A DNA stretch of 64,000 nt from Bradyrhizobium embrapense (GCF_001189235.2 NZ_LFIP02000001.1:1287075-1351074), one strand, 5' to 3'; counted from the stretch's first letter, positions 25,402-34,313 are shown. Numbers and translations are program-made. The notes: generated by a model not told the origin, from the sequence alone.

Positions 25402-27036
25402 ATGAAGCTCGGCACCGCGATCGCGGAAATCATGAAGCGCGAGGGGATCGAGATCCTCACGGGCTACCCGGTCAACCATTTGATCGAATACGCAGCCGCC
25501 GCCGACATCCGCCCGGTGATGGTGCGCCAGGAGCGCATCGGCGTGCACATGGCGGATGCGATCTCCCGCGTCACCTCGGGCGAGAAGATCGGTGCGTTCT
25601 GCATGCAGCACGGACCGGGCGCCGAGAACGCGATGGGCGGCGTCGCGCAATGCTACGGCGAATCCGTACCCGTGCTGGTGTTGCCGATGGGCTATGCGCG
25701 GCGGCTCGCCAATATCGACCCGAACTTCAATTCGAGCCAGGCGATGAAGGCGTTTTCCAAATCATCGGAGCCGATCAACATCGCAGCCGAGGTCTGCAAC
25801 ATCTTTCGGCGCGCGTTTACAAAACTGAAGAACGGCCGCGGCGGCCCGGTCATCGTCGAAATCCCCGCCGACATGTGGAACGAGGACGTGCCGGAGCCGC
25901 TGAACTACACGCCGGTGCTGCGCACCCGCTACGGCGCCGACCCCGTTCATGTGAAGGAAGCCGCCGCCCTGCTCGTTGGCGCCAAGCGCCCGGTGATCTA
26001 TGCCGGCCAGGGCGTGCATTACGCAAAGGCCTGGCCGCAGCTCAAGCGCCTCGCCGAGCGGCTCGCGATCCCCGTCACCACCAGCCTCGGCGGCAAGTCG
26101 TCATTTCCGGAGACACATCCGCTGTCGCTCGGCTCCGGCGGCCTTGCCGTGTCGCGCGCGGTGCCGAAATTCCTCGGCGAAGCGGACGTGATCTTCGGCA
26201 TCGGCTGCTCGTTCACCGAAACCTCGTTCGGCATCGCGATGCCGAAGGGCAAGACCATCATCCATTCGACGCTCGATCCGAACCACATCAACAAGGATGT
26301 CGAAGCCAAAATCGGGCTGGTCGGCGACGCCGGCCTGGTCCTCGACGCGCTGCTGGAGGAGGTCGGCAAGACCGTGACCTCCGATCGCAACGCCAGCGCG
26401 GTCGCGGAAGAGATCGCCGCGTCCCACAAGGAGTGGCTCGCCAAGTGGATGCCGAAGCTGACGCATAACGATGCGCCGCTCAATCCCTACCGCGTGCTGT
26501 GGGACCTGCAGCACACCGTCGACATTCATAACACCATCATCACCCACGACGCCGGCAGCCCGCGCGACCAGCTCTCGCCGTTCTGGAAGTCGGTCGAGCC
26601 GCTGTCCTATATCGGCTGGGGCAAGACCACCCAGCTCGGCTACGGTCTCGGCCTCGCGATGGGCGCCAAGCTCGCCAAGCCTGACAAGCTCTGCATCAAT
26701 GTCTGGGGCGACGCCGCGATCGGATTCACGGGGATGGATTTCGAGACCGCGGTGCGTGAGCGGATTCCGATCATGTCGATCCTGCTCAACAATTTCTCGA
26801 TGGCGATCGAGTTGAAGGTGATGCCGATCTCGACCGAGAAATATCGTTCGACCGACATCTCCGGCGACTACGCCGCGATGGCCCGCGCCTTCGGCGGCTA
26901 TGGCGAACGGGTGACCAAGCCTGAGGACATCATCCCCGCGATCAAGCGCGGCATCCAGAAGACCAGGGAAGGCGTGCCGGTGCTGCTGGAATTCATCACC
27001 AGCAAGGAGACCGAGGTGTCGCGGCCGGGGACGTGA
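25402..27036 (+). CDS. Thiamine diphosphate enzyme, acetolactate synthase fold
   Basis: The 544-residue protein starts at 25402 behind a GGGAG sequence. It has the three ThDP-enzyme domains. The activating glutamate is E44 in MVRQERIGVHMAD, the central FAD/NAD-like domain spans about residues 190-330, and the C-terminal ThDP-binding motif starts at GDAAIGFTG (about residue 436) and ends with LLNNFSM. The fold is that of acetolactate synthase, benzoylformate decarboxylase and oxalyl-CoA decarboxylase. It lacks an adjacent small regulatory subunit (IlvH), so a biosynthetic acetolactate synthase is less likely. The substrate is unknown. Confidence 0.85.
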   Translation: MKLGTAIAEIMKREGIEILTGYPVNHLIEYAAAADIRPVMVRQERIGVHMADAISRVTSGEKIGAFCMQHGPGAENAMGGVAQCYGESVPVLVLPMGYARRLANIDPNFNSSQAMKAFSKSSEPINIAAEVCNIFRRAFTKLKNGRGGPVIVEIPADMWNEDVPEPLNYTPVLRTRYGADPVHVKEAAALLVGAKRPVIYAGQGVHYAKAWPQLKRLAERLAIPVTTSLGGKSSFPETHPLSLGSGGLAVSRAVPKFLGEADVIFGIGCSFTETSFGIAMPKGKTIIHSTLDPNHINKDVEAKIGLVGDAGLVLDALLEEVGKTVTSDRNASAVAEEIAASHKEWLAKWMPKLTHNDAPLNPYRVLWDLQHTVDIHNTIITHDAGSPRDQLSPFWKSVEPLSYIGWGKTTQLGYGLGLAMGAKLAKPDKLCINVWGDAAIGFTGMDFETAVRERIPIMSILLNNFSMAIELKVMPISTEKYRSTDISGDYAAMARAFGGYGERVTKPEDIIPAIKRGIQKTREGVPVLLEFITSKETEVSRPGT

Positions 27037-27089
27037 GGGCACCTCACGCGCCCTCGCCCACTTGATTTGACCTCGCCTGCGCAGGCAAG

Positions 27090-27116
27090 CTCCCTCCGAC
27101 CCGAGATCGGAGGGAG
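27090..27116 (+). promoter_or_regulatory. Hairpin that pairs the ribosome-binding site of the downstream flavoprotein
   Basis: Perfect ten-base arms at 27090-27099 (CTCCCTCCGA) and 27107-27116 (TCGGAGGGAG) surround a seven-base loop. The right arm contains the GGAGG ribosome-binding sequence (27109-27113), placed five bases before the ATG at 27119. In mRNA this would hide the site from ribosomes. A 12-base perfect palindrome, GCCTGCGCAGGC, lies just upstream at 27075-27086. It could act as a translational switch, as a terminator for the ThDP gene, or be part of a mobile repeat. Confidence 0.65.
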
Positions 27117-27118
27117 AG

Positions 27119-28333
27119 ATGGCGCGCATCCTGGTGCTGGGGGCCGGCTTCGCCGGTCTGTGGGCGGCGCTCGGTGCCGCCCGTAAGCGCGACGAGATCG
27201 GCGCGCGGGCGGCGAACACCGAGATCCTGGTCGTCGATCGCAACGCCTATCACAGCATCCGGGTGCGCAATTACGAGGTCGATCTCGGCGATGTCGCGCT
27301 GCCGCTGCAAGGCCTGCTCGATCCGGTCGGTGTCAGGCACGTGGTGGCCGAGGTCGCGGCCATCGACCCGGCAAAGCGCGAGGTGGTCGTCAGGACAGGC
27401 TCCGGCGCTGGCACGCTGACCTACGACCGGCTGGTGCTGACCACCGGCAGCGAACTGGTCCGCCCTCCCGTCCCGGGCCTGGCCGCGCATGGCTTCGACG
27501 TCGACACCTTCGAGGCGGCGATGCGGCTCGACGCGCATCTGGCGGCGCTCGGCAAGCAACTGCCGCCGCAGGCGCGTTCGACGGTCGCGGTCGTCGGAGC
27601 AGGGTTCACCGGGATCGAGGTTGCGGCCGAGATGCCGGCCAAGCTCGCCCATGCCGGCATCAGCGGCGATCACCGCGTCATCCTGATCGATCCCAATCCG
27701 GTGGTCGGCGCGACGTTCGGCGCACATGGCCGTCCGGTCATCGAGGAGGCGCTGGCCGCGCTCGGCGTCGAGTCGCGGCTGAACGTCAGGGTCAGCGCCG
27801 TCGGCGCCGACAGCATCACACTCGACAGCGGCGAGATCATTCCGGCCGCCACCGTGGTGTGGTGCGGCGGTATGCGCGCGAGCCCGCTTGCCGCTCTGCT
27901 GCCGGTCAAGCACGACGCGCTCGGCCGCATCGCCGTGGATCACTACATGCGCGCTGAGGGCCTCGATGGCGTGTTCGCTGCGGGCGACGTTGCGACCTGC
28001 CTGATCGATGGCGAGCATCCGACCGTGATGTCGTGCCAGTTCGCGCGGCCGATGGGCCGCTTCGCCGGACACAATGTGGTCGCGGATCTGTTCGGCGAGC
28101 CCCTGCTGCCGCTCGACATCGACTGGTACGTGACGGTGCTCGACCTCGGCGCTTGGGGCGCGCTCTACACCACCGGCTGGGACCGTGAGGTGCACACGTC
28201 GGGCGCTGCTGCCAAGCTCACCAAGCAGACCATCAACCAGCAGCGCATCTATCCGCCGCGTGACGGCGACCGCGCCGCACTGCTCGCGGCGGCTGCGCCG
28301 ACGATCCAGACGGCGCCGCCGACGCGCAAATAG
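27119..28333 (+). CDS. FAD-dependent pyridine nucleotide oxidoreductase, NDH-2-like
   Basis: The 404-residue flavoprotein has an FAD-binding Rossmann motif at the start (VLGAGFAGLWAALGAAR), a second GxGxxG for NAD(P)H in VVGAGFTGIEVAAEM near residue 158, and the FAD-closing VFAAGDVATC near residue 288. The order is that of type II NADH dehydrogenases and sulfide:quinone oxidoreductases. A C-terminal amphipathic membrane-binding helix is not obvious. It lies 82 bases after the ThDP enzyme. Its ribosome-binding site is inside a hairpin. The electron acceptor is unknown; a quinone is the family norm. Confidence 0.85.
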   Translation: MARILVLGAGFAGLWAALGAARKRDEIGARAANTEILVVDRNAYHSIRVRNYEVDLGDVALPLQGLLDPVGVRHVVAEVAAIDPAKREVVVRTGSGAGTLTYDRLVLTTGSELVRPPVPGLAAHGFDVDTFEAAMRLDAHLAALGKQLPPQARSTVAVVGAGFTGIEVAAEMPAKLAHAGISGDHRVILIDPNPVVGATFGAHGRPVIEEALAALGVESRLNVRVSAVGADSITLDSGEIIPAATVVWCGGMRASPLAALLPVKHDALGRIAVDHYMRAEGLDGVFAAGDVATCLIDGEHPTVMSCQFARPMGRFAGHNVVADLFGEPLLPLDIDWYVTVLDLGAWGALYTTGWDREVHTSGAAAKLTKQTINQQRIYPPRDGDRAALLAAAAPTIQTAPPTRK

Positions 28334-28334
28334 C

Positions 28335-28367
28335 AGCAGGGGCGGTCACCGCGCGACCGCCCCTGCT
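28335..28367. terminator. Strong hairpin between convergent genes
   Basis: Thirteen-base perfect arms (28335-28347 and 28355-28367) enclose a seven-base loop just after the oxidoreductase stop and before the end of the leftward receptor gene. The T-run is missing on both sides, but length and position fit a bidirectional terminator. Confidence 0.65.
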
Positions 28368-28392
28368 CATCTCGCGATCGCTCGCGCGTCGC

Positions 28393-29634
28393 TTACTGCG
28401 ACAGCTTCACGAAATCCGGAAACTTCAGCTTCCCTTCCGCGATCGCCTTCGGCCAGACCGTGATCTGCTTGCCGCTTTGCCACTGGAACACAAGGCCGGT
28501 GACGGCGCCCGGGCCGGACTTGATGCCGTGGGTGAACTCGTCGTTCTTGCCGTAGAACTGGATCTTGCCGATCGTGCCCTCGAAATCGGTCTTCTCGAGC
28601 TCGGCGACCATCTTGTCGGGATCGGTCGAGCCGGCGCGCTGGATCGCTTCCGCGATGATGTAGACCTCGTCATAGGCGGTGTAGCCGGTGTAGGCCGGCG
28701 GCGTGCCGAACTTGGCCTTGAAGGCGGCCGCGAACGGCTTCGTCTTCGGCGTCACGGCGACGTCGGGCGTCGCCACCGCGAGCGAGGGCACGCCTTCGGC
28801 CGCGCCGTTGGTGTCGCCCCAGAACGTCGGGCTCAGCGCCTGCGCGCTGATGCCGAACATCGGGACGGGCACCTGCTGGTTCTTCCACTGCACGGTCGGC
28901 TGCACGCCGACATGGGAGATGCCGGTGACGATCACGTCGGGCTTGGCGGCTTCCATCTTGTTGAAGATCGGCGTGAAGTCCGTGGTGTCCGGCGAGAAGC
29001 GGATGTGCTCGACCACCTTCAGGCCGGCCTTGGGCAGGCACGCCTCGTAGCCGACGTCGAGCGGCTTGGTCCAGGCCGCGTCCTCGCTCATGATCGCAAC
29101 CGACTTGAACTTGAGCTGGTCGACCAAGAGCTCCTTGGCCGCGTCGCAGACGAGCTGCGCCTGTGCTGCCGAGGTCAGGTAGCCGTGGAAGGTGTACTTG
29201 TTCTTCTCGTAGTCGTTGTGGATCGCCTTGGTGATCTCGTTGGATGCGGCGCCGGGCGTGATCAGCGGCATCTTGAGCCGCGAGGCCCACGGCTCGAGCG
29301 CCAGCACGACCTCGCTGATGTAGCTCGCGATCACGGCCGAGACCTTGTCCTCGCTGACCGCGCGCTGGAACGCGCGCACCGAATCGGCCGACGAGCTCTT
29401 GTTGTCGTAGGTGACGATCTCGATCTTGCGGCCCATCACGCCGCCCTTGGCGTTGATCTCGTCGGCCGCGATCTGTGCGCCGCCCGGCGTTGCCGCGCCG
29501 GCGATCGACTGCACTTCGGCGATGACGCCGATCTTGATCGGATCGTTCGACTGCGCATAGGCCGGCGCCGCGAGGCACAGCGCGAGCGCAGTCGCCAACA
29601 GGCTCGTACGGGTCGTGGTTGAATAGCGTGACAT
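28393..29634 (-). CDS. Periplasmic binding protein of a Liv-type ABC transporter (first copy)
   Basis: The 413-residue protein has a signal peptide (cleavage near residue 27, APAYA before QSND) and the Peripla_BP_6 / LivK fold: IKIGVIAEVQSIAG, AADEINAKGGVMGRKIEIV and DKVSAVIASYISE. It is the last gene of the leftward transporter operon. It is closely similar, about 70 % by eye, to the protein at 33057, with most differences between residues 240 and 310. Many members of this family bind amino acids, amides or aromatic acids rather than leucine; the ligand here is not known. Confidence 0.9.
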   Translation of the reverse strand: MSRYSTTTRTSLLATALALCLAAPAYAQSNDPIKIGVIAEVQSIAGAATPGGAQIAADEINAKGGVMGRKIEIVTYDNKSSSADSVRAFQRAVSEDKVSAVIASYISEVVLALEPWASRLKMPLITPGAASNEITKAIHNDYEKNKYTFHGYLTSAAQAQLVCDAAKELLVDQLKFKSVAIMSEDAAWTKPLDVGYEACLPKAGLKVVEHIRFSPDTTDFTPIFNKMEAAKPDVIVTGISHVGVQPTVQWKNQQVPVPMFGISAQALSPTFWGDTNGAAEGVPSLAVATPDVAVTPKTKPFAAAFKAKFGTPPAYTGYTAYDEVYIIAEAIQRAGSTDPDKMVAELEKTDFEGTIGKIQFYGKNDEFTHGIKSGPGAVTGLVFQWQSGKQITVWPKAIAEGKLKFPDFVKLSQ

Positions 29635-29679
29635 GATGATCTCCCTTGCATTGCTTTCTTGTTTTTGAATCTTCGAACG

Positions 29680-31158
29680 TCAGAGAAAGTCCTTGCCGGC
29701 CTCCGCGGCGAACCGGCCCGGATCGCCCTCCCAGACGATCCGCGCGTGCTCCAGCACGTAGACGCGGTCGGCATGCGGAAGCGCAAACGTCACGTTCTGC
29801 TCGCCGAGCAGCACCGTGATCCTTGTGGTCTGGCGCAGCTTCTCGAGCGCCTTCGACAACAATTCGAGGATGACGGGCGCAAGGCCCAGCGTCGGCTCGT
29901 CCAGAATCAGGATCTGCGGCTGCATCATCAGCGCGCGACCGATCGCCAGCATCTGCTGCTCGCCGCCGGACAGCGTCTGCGCCATCTGGCCCTGACGTTC
30001 CTTCAGGATCGGGAATAGCTCGAACAGCCAGGCGAGTTGCTTGGCCCGCGCCGCGTCGTCGAGATGCTGGCCGCCGAGATCGAGGTTTTCCCGCACCGTC
30101 ATCTCGCCGAACAATTCGCGCGATTCCGGGCACTGCACGAGGCCGGAGCGGGCGATCTTCGCCGGCCCGGTGCCGCGCAGCCTCTCGCCGCCACGCAGGA
30201 TCTCGCCGGTGTAGGGCAAGAAGCCCGAGATGGTGTTGAACAGCGTGGTCTTGCCGGCGCCATTCAGCCCGACGATCGAGACGAACTCGCCCTCGTGGAC
30301 GTGGATCGAGACGTTCTCCAGCGCCTGCGCCTTGCCGTAATGCACGCTGACATTCTCGACCTGCAGCAGCGGCACCTTGTCCTTGAACGAGGTCTCGGGC
30401 CGCGCGTGGGTCTCGATCGCGCCGCCGAGATAGACCCGCCGCACGGTCTCGTTCTTCATCACGTCCTCGGCGCGGCCGGTCGTGATCTCCTCGCCGAGAT
30501 ACATCGCAAGCACGCGATCGACCAGCGCGGCCACGCTCTTCACGTTGTGGTCGACCAGCATCACCGCGCGGCCCTCGTCGCGGAAGCTGCGGATCAATGC
30601 GGAGAATGTGCCGACCTCGGCGCTGGTGAGGCCGGCAAAGGGCTCATCGACCAGCACCACTTTTGGGTCACGTGCGATGGCTTTCGCGAGCTCCAGCCGG
30701 CGCAGATCGGCGAACGGCAAGGTCGGCGGACGGCGGTCCATCACCGCGCCAAGGCCGACGCGCTCGGCAATCCATCTGGCGCGCTCGGTCAATGCCTTGT
30801 CGGGAAACAGCATGAACAGGCTGTCGGGCAGCAGCGCGACCATGATGTTTTCCAGCACGGTCTGCCGGTTCAGCGGCCGCGAGTGCTGGAACACCATGCC
30901 AAAGCCCTTGCGCGCGATCTTGTGTGCGGGCAGCCCGGCGACGTTCTCGCCGTCGAACAGCACCTCGCCCGCGGTCGGGCGCTCGATGCCCATCACGCTC
31001 TTCATCGCGGTCGACTTGCCCGAGCCGTTCGGCCCGATCAGGCCGAGGATCTCGCCGGGATGCAGGTCGAACGAGAGGTTCTTCACCGCGGTCAGGCCGC
31101 CGAATCTCTTGGTCAGTCCACGAACGGTGAGCGTTGCAGTGGTCACAGTCTGATCCAT
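29680..31158 (-). CDS. Fused double ATPase of a Liv-type ABC transporter (LivG-LivF in one chain)
   Basis: The 492-residue protein carries two ABC domains in tandem that are normally separate LivG and LivF proteins. The first has Walker A GPNGSGKST (residues 42-50), Walker B VVLVDEPFAG and the H-loop VMLVDHNV. The second has Walker A GLNGAGKTT (about residue 296), signature LSGGEQQM and Walker B ILILDEPTLGL. The first domain's signature, near residue 146, reads LPFADLRRLEL instead of LSxGxxRRLE, so its glycine is replaced. It starts at the base after the permease stop, as TAA-ATG with no gap. Confidence 0.92.
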   Translation of the reverse strand: MDQTVTTATLTVRGLTKRFGGLTAVKNLSFDLHPGEILGLIGPNGSGKSTAMKSVMGIERPTAGEVLFDGENVAGLPAHKIARKGFGMVFQHSRPLNRQTVLENIMVALLPDSLFMLFPDKALTERARWIAERVGLGAVMDRRPPTLPFADLRRLELAKAIARDPKVVLVDEPFAGLTSAEVGTFSALIRSFRDEGRAVMLVDHNVKSVAALVDRVLAMYLGEEITTGRAEDVMKNETVRRVYLGGAIETHARPETSFKDKVPLLQVENVSVHYGKAQALENVSIHVHEGEFVSIVGLNGAGKTTLFNTISGFLPYTGEILRGGERLRGTGPAKIARSGLVQCPESRELFGEMTVRENLDLGGQHLDDAARAKQLAWLFELFPILKERQGQMAQTLSGGEQQMLAIGRALMMQPQILILDEPTLGLAPVILELLSKALEKLRQTTRITVLLGEQNVTFALPHADRVYVLEHARIVWEGDPGRFAAEAGKDFL

Positions 31159-32085
31159 TTAGGAGCGCGCCTCGCGTGACAGGGCCGCTCCGAGGAAACC
31201 GCCGGGAAAGAACAGGACGACGAGCAGCGCCACCGCCGAGACGATGAAGGTCGCAAGCTCGCCGGTCGGGCGCAGGAACTCGCCGGCCACGATCAGGAAG
31301 ATCGCGCCGAGCGCCGCGCCCAGCACCGTGCGCCGGCCGCCGAGCACGGCGGACACGATCACGTTGACGCCGACCGCGACGTCGACCACGGTGCCGACCG
31401 AGGCGGTGCCGAAGTAGAACACCAGGAGCGCTCCCGACAGCCCCGAGAAGAAGGCGCTGACGATGAAGGCCGCGAGCTTGTGCTTGACGATGTTGAAGCC
31501 GAGCGCGCCGGCCTGTACCGGGTCCTGCCCGCTGGCCTGCAGCACCAGGCCGACCGGCGATTGCGACAGCCCGTACAGGATCGCGGCGCTCGCCGTCATG
31601 AAGCCGAGCGCGATCCAGTAGTTGGCGCCGGCATTGATGGTGATGACGTCAGGGATGGTGAGCCCGATCTCGCCGCCGGTCAGATCAGCGAACACCACGA
31701 CGAAGTTCTGCAGCATCAGCACCGCAACCAGCGTGGTCAGGCCAAAATACGGTCCCCTCACCCGCAACGCCGGCAACGCCAGCACGAAGCCCGCGACCAC
31801 CGACGCCAGCGCGCCGAGCAGGATGCAGACATAGACCGACCAGCCGTACTGGTTGTTGAGGATGCCGGCCGTGTAGGCGCCGGTGCCGATCAGGAAGGTC
31901 GGCCCGAAATTGACCTCACCGGCGAAGCCGAACAAGAGGTCCCAGGCCATCGCGAACACGCCGAAATAGAACGCGACGGTGAGCAGCCCGAGGATGTAGC
32001 CGGAGACATAGAGCGGCAACGTCGCGGCAACCACCACGCAGACCAGCGAAATGAGGAAAAGGCGCGAGGTGAAGAAGCTCGTCAT
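31159..32085 (-). CDS. livM: LivM-type permease
   Basis: The 308-residue integral membrane protein has about nine spans. GPTFLIGTGAYTAGILNNQYG near residue 70 and VRGPYFGLTTLVAV near residue 110 are the conserved LivM segments that contact the ATPase. It pairs with the LivH-type permease directly upstream, separated by one base, and is followed at once by the fused ATPase. Together they form the inner-membrane pore for substrate handed over by the binding proteins. Confidence 0.9.
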   Translation of the reverse strand: MTSFFTSRLFLISLVCVVVAATLPLYVSGYILGLLTVAFYFGVFAMAWDLLFGFAGEVNFGPTFLIGTGAYTAGILNNQYGWSVYVCILLGALASVVAGFVLALPALRVRGPYFGLTTLVAVLMLQNFVVVFADLTGGEIGLTIPDVITINAGANYWIALGFMTASAAILYGLSQSPVGLVLQASGQDPVQAGALGFNIVKHKLAAFIVSAFFSGLSGALLVFYFGTASVGTVVDVAVGVNVIVSAVLGGRRTVLGAALGAIFLIVAGEFLRPTGELATFIVSAVALLVVLFFPGGFLGAALSREARS

Positions 32086-32086
32086 C

Positions 32087-32962
32087 TCAGCGCCTCCCCA
32101 AGAGGCCCTGGGGCCGGATGTACATCACGAACACCAAAAGCAGCAGCGCCGGAATGGTGCGGTAGGCCGGCGAGATCATGTAGGCGGTGATCGTTTCGAG
32201 ATAACCGACCACGAAGGCCGCGATCAGCGAGCCGGAGACGCTGCCGAGGCCGCCGAGCACCACGATCGAGAACGCGCTCGCGGTCAGCGGCCCGACGCTG
32301 TAGGAGCTGACGCCGAGGAACATGCCGAGCAGCACGCCGGCGATGCCGGCCAGGATGCCATAGATGCCCCACACCACGATGTAGATCTGGGTGAGCTCGA
32401 GCCCGAGCAAGGTGACGCCGCGCGGGTTCATCGAGGCCGCCAGCACCGCCTTGCCGGTGCGGGTGCGGTTCACCAGCAGCCACAGCAGGCCGATCACGAG
32501 GCAGCACACCAGCGCGGTGAAGATGTTGTTGCGCGGCGTGCGGTTGCCGAAGATGTCGACGACGCCTTCGACGATCGGCAGCACCGTCTTGGCGTTGTTG
32601 GTGAAGAAATACGCGATCAGCTCCTGGATCATGATGCCCCAGAGCAAGGTGCCGGTGAGGACGAAGATTTCCTTCTCCTCGTTGGGGATCCGCCTCGAAT
32701 TCTGGATCGGCTTCACCACCGCAAAATAGGTTGCGAACGCCATGATCAGCGCCACGCCGACACCGAACAGCGCGCCGGTGTAGATGTCGAGGTGCAGCAC
32801 GCTGGCCGCGGCCCAGGCCGCGACCGCCGCAGCCACCATGATGGCACCGTGGGAGAGGTTGAGGACGCCGGAGACACCGAAGATCAGGGTGAAGCCGGTG
32901 GCGCCGAGCGCATAGAGCGCACTGATGGCGAAGCCATCGATCAGGATTTGTAAGGCAAGCAT
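32087..32962 (-). CDS. livH: LivH-type permease
   Basis: The 291-residue membrane protein has about eight spans. The N-terminal GFAISALYALGATGFTLIF and NLSHGAIMVAAAVAAW and the C-terminal ALLLLVFVMYIRPQGLLG are standard for LivH proteins. It heads the permease-ATPase part of the operon and lies 94 bases downstream of the second binding protein, with a hairpin in between. Confidence 0.9.
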   Translation of the reverse strand: MLALQILIDGFAISALYALGATGFTLIFGVSGVLNLSHGAIMVAAAVAAWAAASVLHLDIYTGALFGVGVALIMAFATYFAVVKPIQNSRRIPNEEKEIFVLTGTLLWGIMIQELIAYFFTNNAKTVLPIVEGVVDIFGNRTPRNNIFTALVCCLVIGLLWLLVNRTRTGKAVLAASMNPRGVTLLGLELTQIYIVVWGIYGILAGIAGVLLGMFLGVSSYSVGPLTASAFSIVVLGGLGSVSGSLIAAFVVGYLETITAYMISPAYRTIPALLLLVFVMYIRPQGLLGRR

Positions 32963-33020
32963 CTCAAATCGGCCGCGGCAGCAAAGCTGCCTGTTGTGGA
33001 GGACGCGGAACTGAATACGG

Positions 33021-33047
33021 ATGCTCCCGGGACCGGCCCGGGAGCAT
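33021..33047 (-). terminator. Hairpin between binding protein and livH
   Basis: Perfect 11-base arms at 33021-33031 and 33037-33047 enclose a five-base loop, nine bases after the stop of the leftward binding-protein gene. There is no T-run. In Liv operons a hairpin here often lowers expression of the membrane genes relative to the binding protein, by partial termination or by protecting the upstream message. Confidence 0.65.
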
Positions 33048-33056
33048 GATCATCGG

Positions 33057-34313
33057 TCAGTTGGTGGTGAGCTTGATGAAGCTCGGGAACTTGAGATCGC
33101 TCTTGGCGACCTCCTTCGGCCAGACCGCGACCTGCTTGCCGCCCTGCCACTGCAGCATCAGTCCGGTGATCAGACCCTTGCCGTACTTGATCGAATGGGT
33201 AAACGGATCGTCCTTGCCATAGAACTGGACGCGTCCGATGGTGCCTTCCCAATCGGTCTTCTCCAGCGCATCGACCATCTTGTCGGCTTCGACCGAGCCG
33301 GCGCGCTTCACGGCATCGGCGATGTAGTAGACCTCGTCATAGGCGGTGTAGCCCGCGTAGGACGGATAGTTGCCGTAGCGTTTCTTGAAGCCCTCCGCGA
33401 ACGGCACCGACTTCGGCGTCACCGCGACGTTCGGGCCGGACACGCCCTGATACAGCACGCCTTCCGCCGCGTCGTTGGTGTCCTTGCCGAAGGTCTCGTT
33501 GGTCGCCTGCGAGGAAATGCCGAACATCGGGATCGGCACCTGCTGGTTCTTCCACTGCACCGTCGGCTGCACGCCGACATGCGAGATGCCGGTGATGATC
33601 ACGTCGGGCTTCGAGCCTTCGACCTTGTTGAAGATCGGCGTGAAGTCGGTGGTGTCGGGCGAGAAACGGATATGGTCGACGACCTTGAGCCCGATCTTGG
33701 GCAGGCACTCCTCGTAGCCGACATCGAGCGGCTTGGTCCAGGCCGCATCCTCGCTCATGATGACCGCGGTCTTCATGTGCTTCTGATCGACCAGCAGTTC
33801 CTTGGCGGCGTCGCACACCGACAGCGCCAGCGCCGCCGAGGTCAGGTAGCCGTGGAAGGTGTACTTGTTCTTCTCGTAGTCGGCGTGAACGCTCTTGCTG
33901 ATCTCGTTGGAGGCAGCGCCCGGCGTGACGAACGGCGTCTTGAGGCGCGAGGCCCAGGGCTCGAGCGCCAGCACCACTTCGCTGATGTAGCTCGAGATGA
34001 CGACGTTGACCTTGTCTTCGTTGACCGCGCGCTGGAATGCCCGCACCGAATCCGCCGAGGAGGAGTGATTGTCGTAGGAGACGATCTCGATCTTGCGGCC
34101 GTCGATGCCGCCCTTGGCGTTGATCTCGTCGGCGGCGAGTTGCGCCGCCTGCGGGATCGACGCCCCGGCGATCGCCTGCGCTTCGGCGATCACGCCGATC
34201 TTGAGGGTGTCAGCCGCCAGCGCGCCGCTGGGGCTGGTTGCCAAAAGGCCCAACACGGCCGCTCCGGCAAGTTGCTGCATCGCATGAACGGGCAGTCGCG
34301 ATGTTCTTTTCAC
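33057..34313 (-). CDS. Periplasmic binding protein of a Liv-type ABC transporter (second copy)
   Basis: The 418-residue protein has a signal peptide (residues 1-34, ending near GALA before ADTLK) and the same Peripla_BP_6 fold as the protein at 28393: IKxGVIAEAQAIAGASIPQA, AADEINAKGGIDGRKIEIV, GISHVGVQPTVQWKN. It is the first gene of the leftward operon, ahead of livH, livM and the fused ATPase, with the paralogue last. The most different part (about residues 250-310) includes LYQGVSGPNVAVTP against LAVATPDVAVTP in the paralogue. The two probably share one transporter. Confidence 0.9.
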   Translation of the reverse strand: MKRTSRLPVHAMQQLAGAAVLGLLATSPSGALAADTLKIGVIAEAQAIAGASIPQAAQLAADEINAKGGIDGRKIEIVSYDNHSSSADSVRAFQRAVNEDKVNVVISSYISEVVLALEPWASRLKTPFVTPGAASNEISKSVHADYEKNKYTFHGYLTSAALALSVCDAAKELLVDQKHMKTAVIMSEDAAWTKPLDVGYEECLPKIGLKVVDHIRFSPDTTDFTPIFNKVEGSKPDVIITGISHVGVQPTVQWKNQQVPIPMFGISSQATNETFGKDTNDAAEGVLYQGVSGPNVAVTPKSVPFAEGFKKRYGNYPSYAGYTAYDEVYYIADAVKRAGSVEADKMVDALEKTDWEGTIGRVQFYGKDDPFTHSIKYGKGLITGLMLQWQGGKQVAVWPKEVAKSDLKFPSFIKLTTN

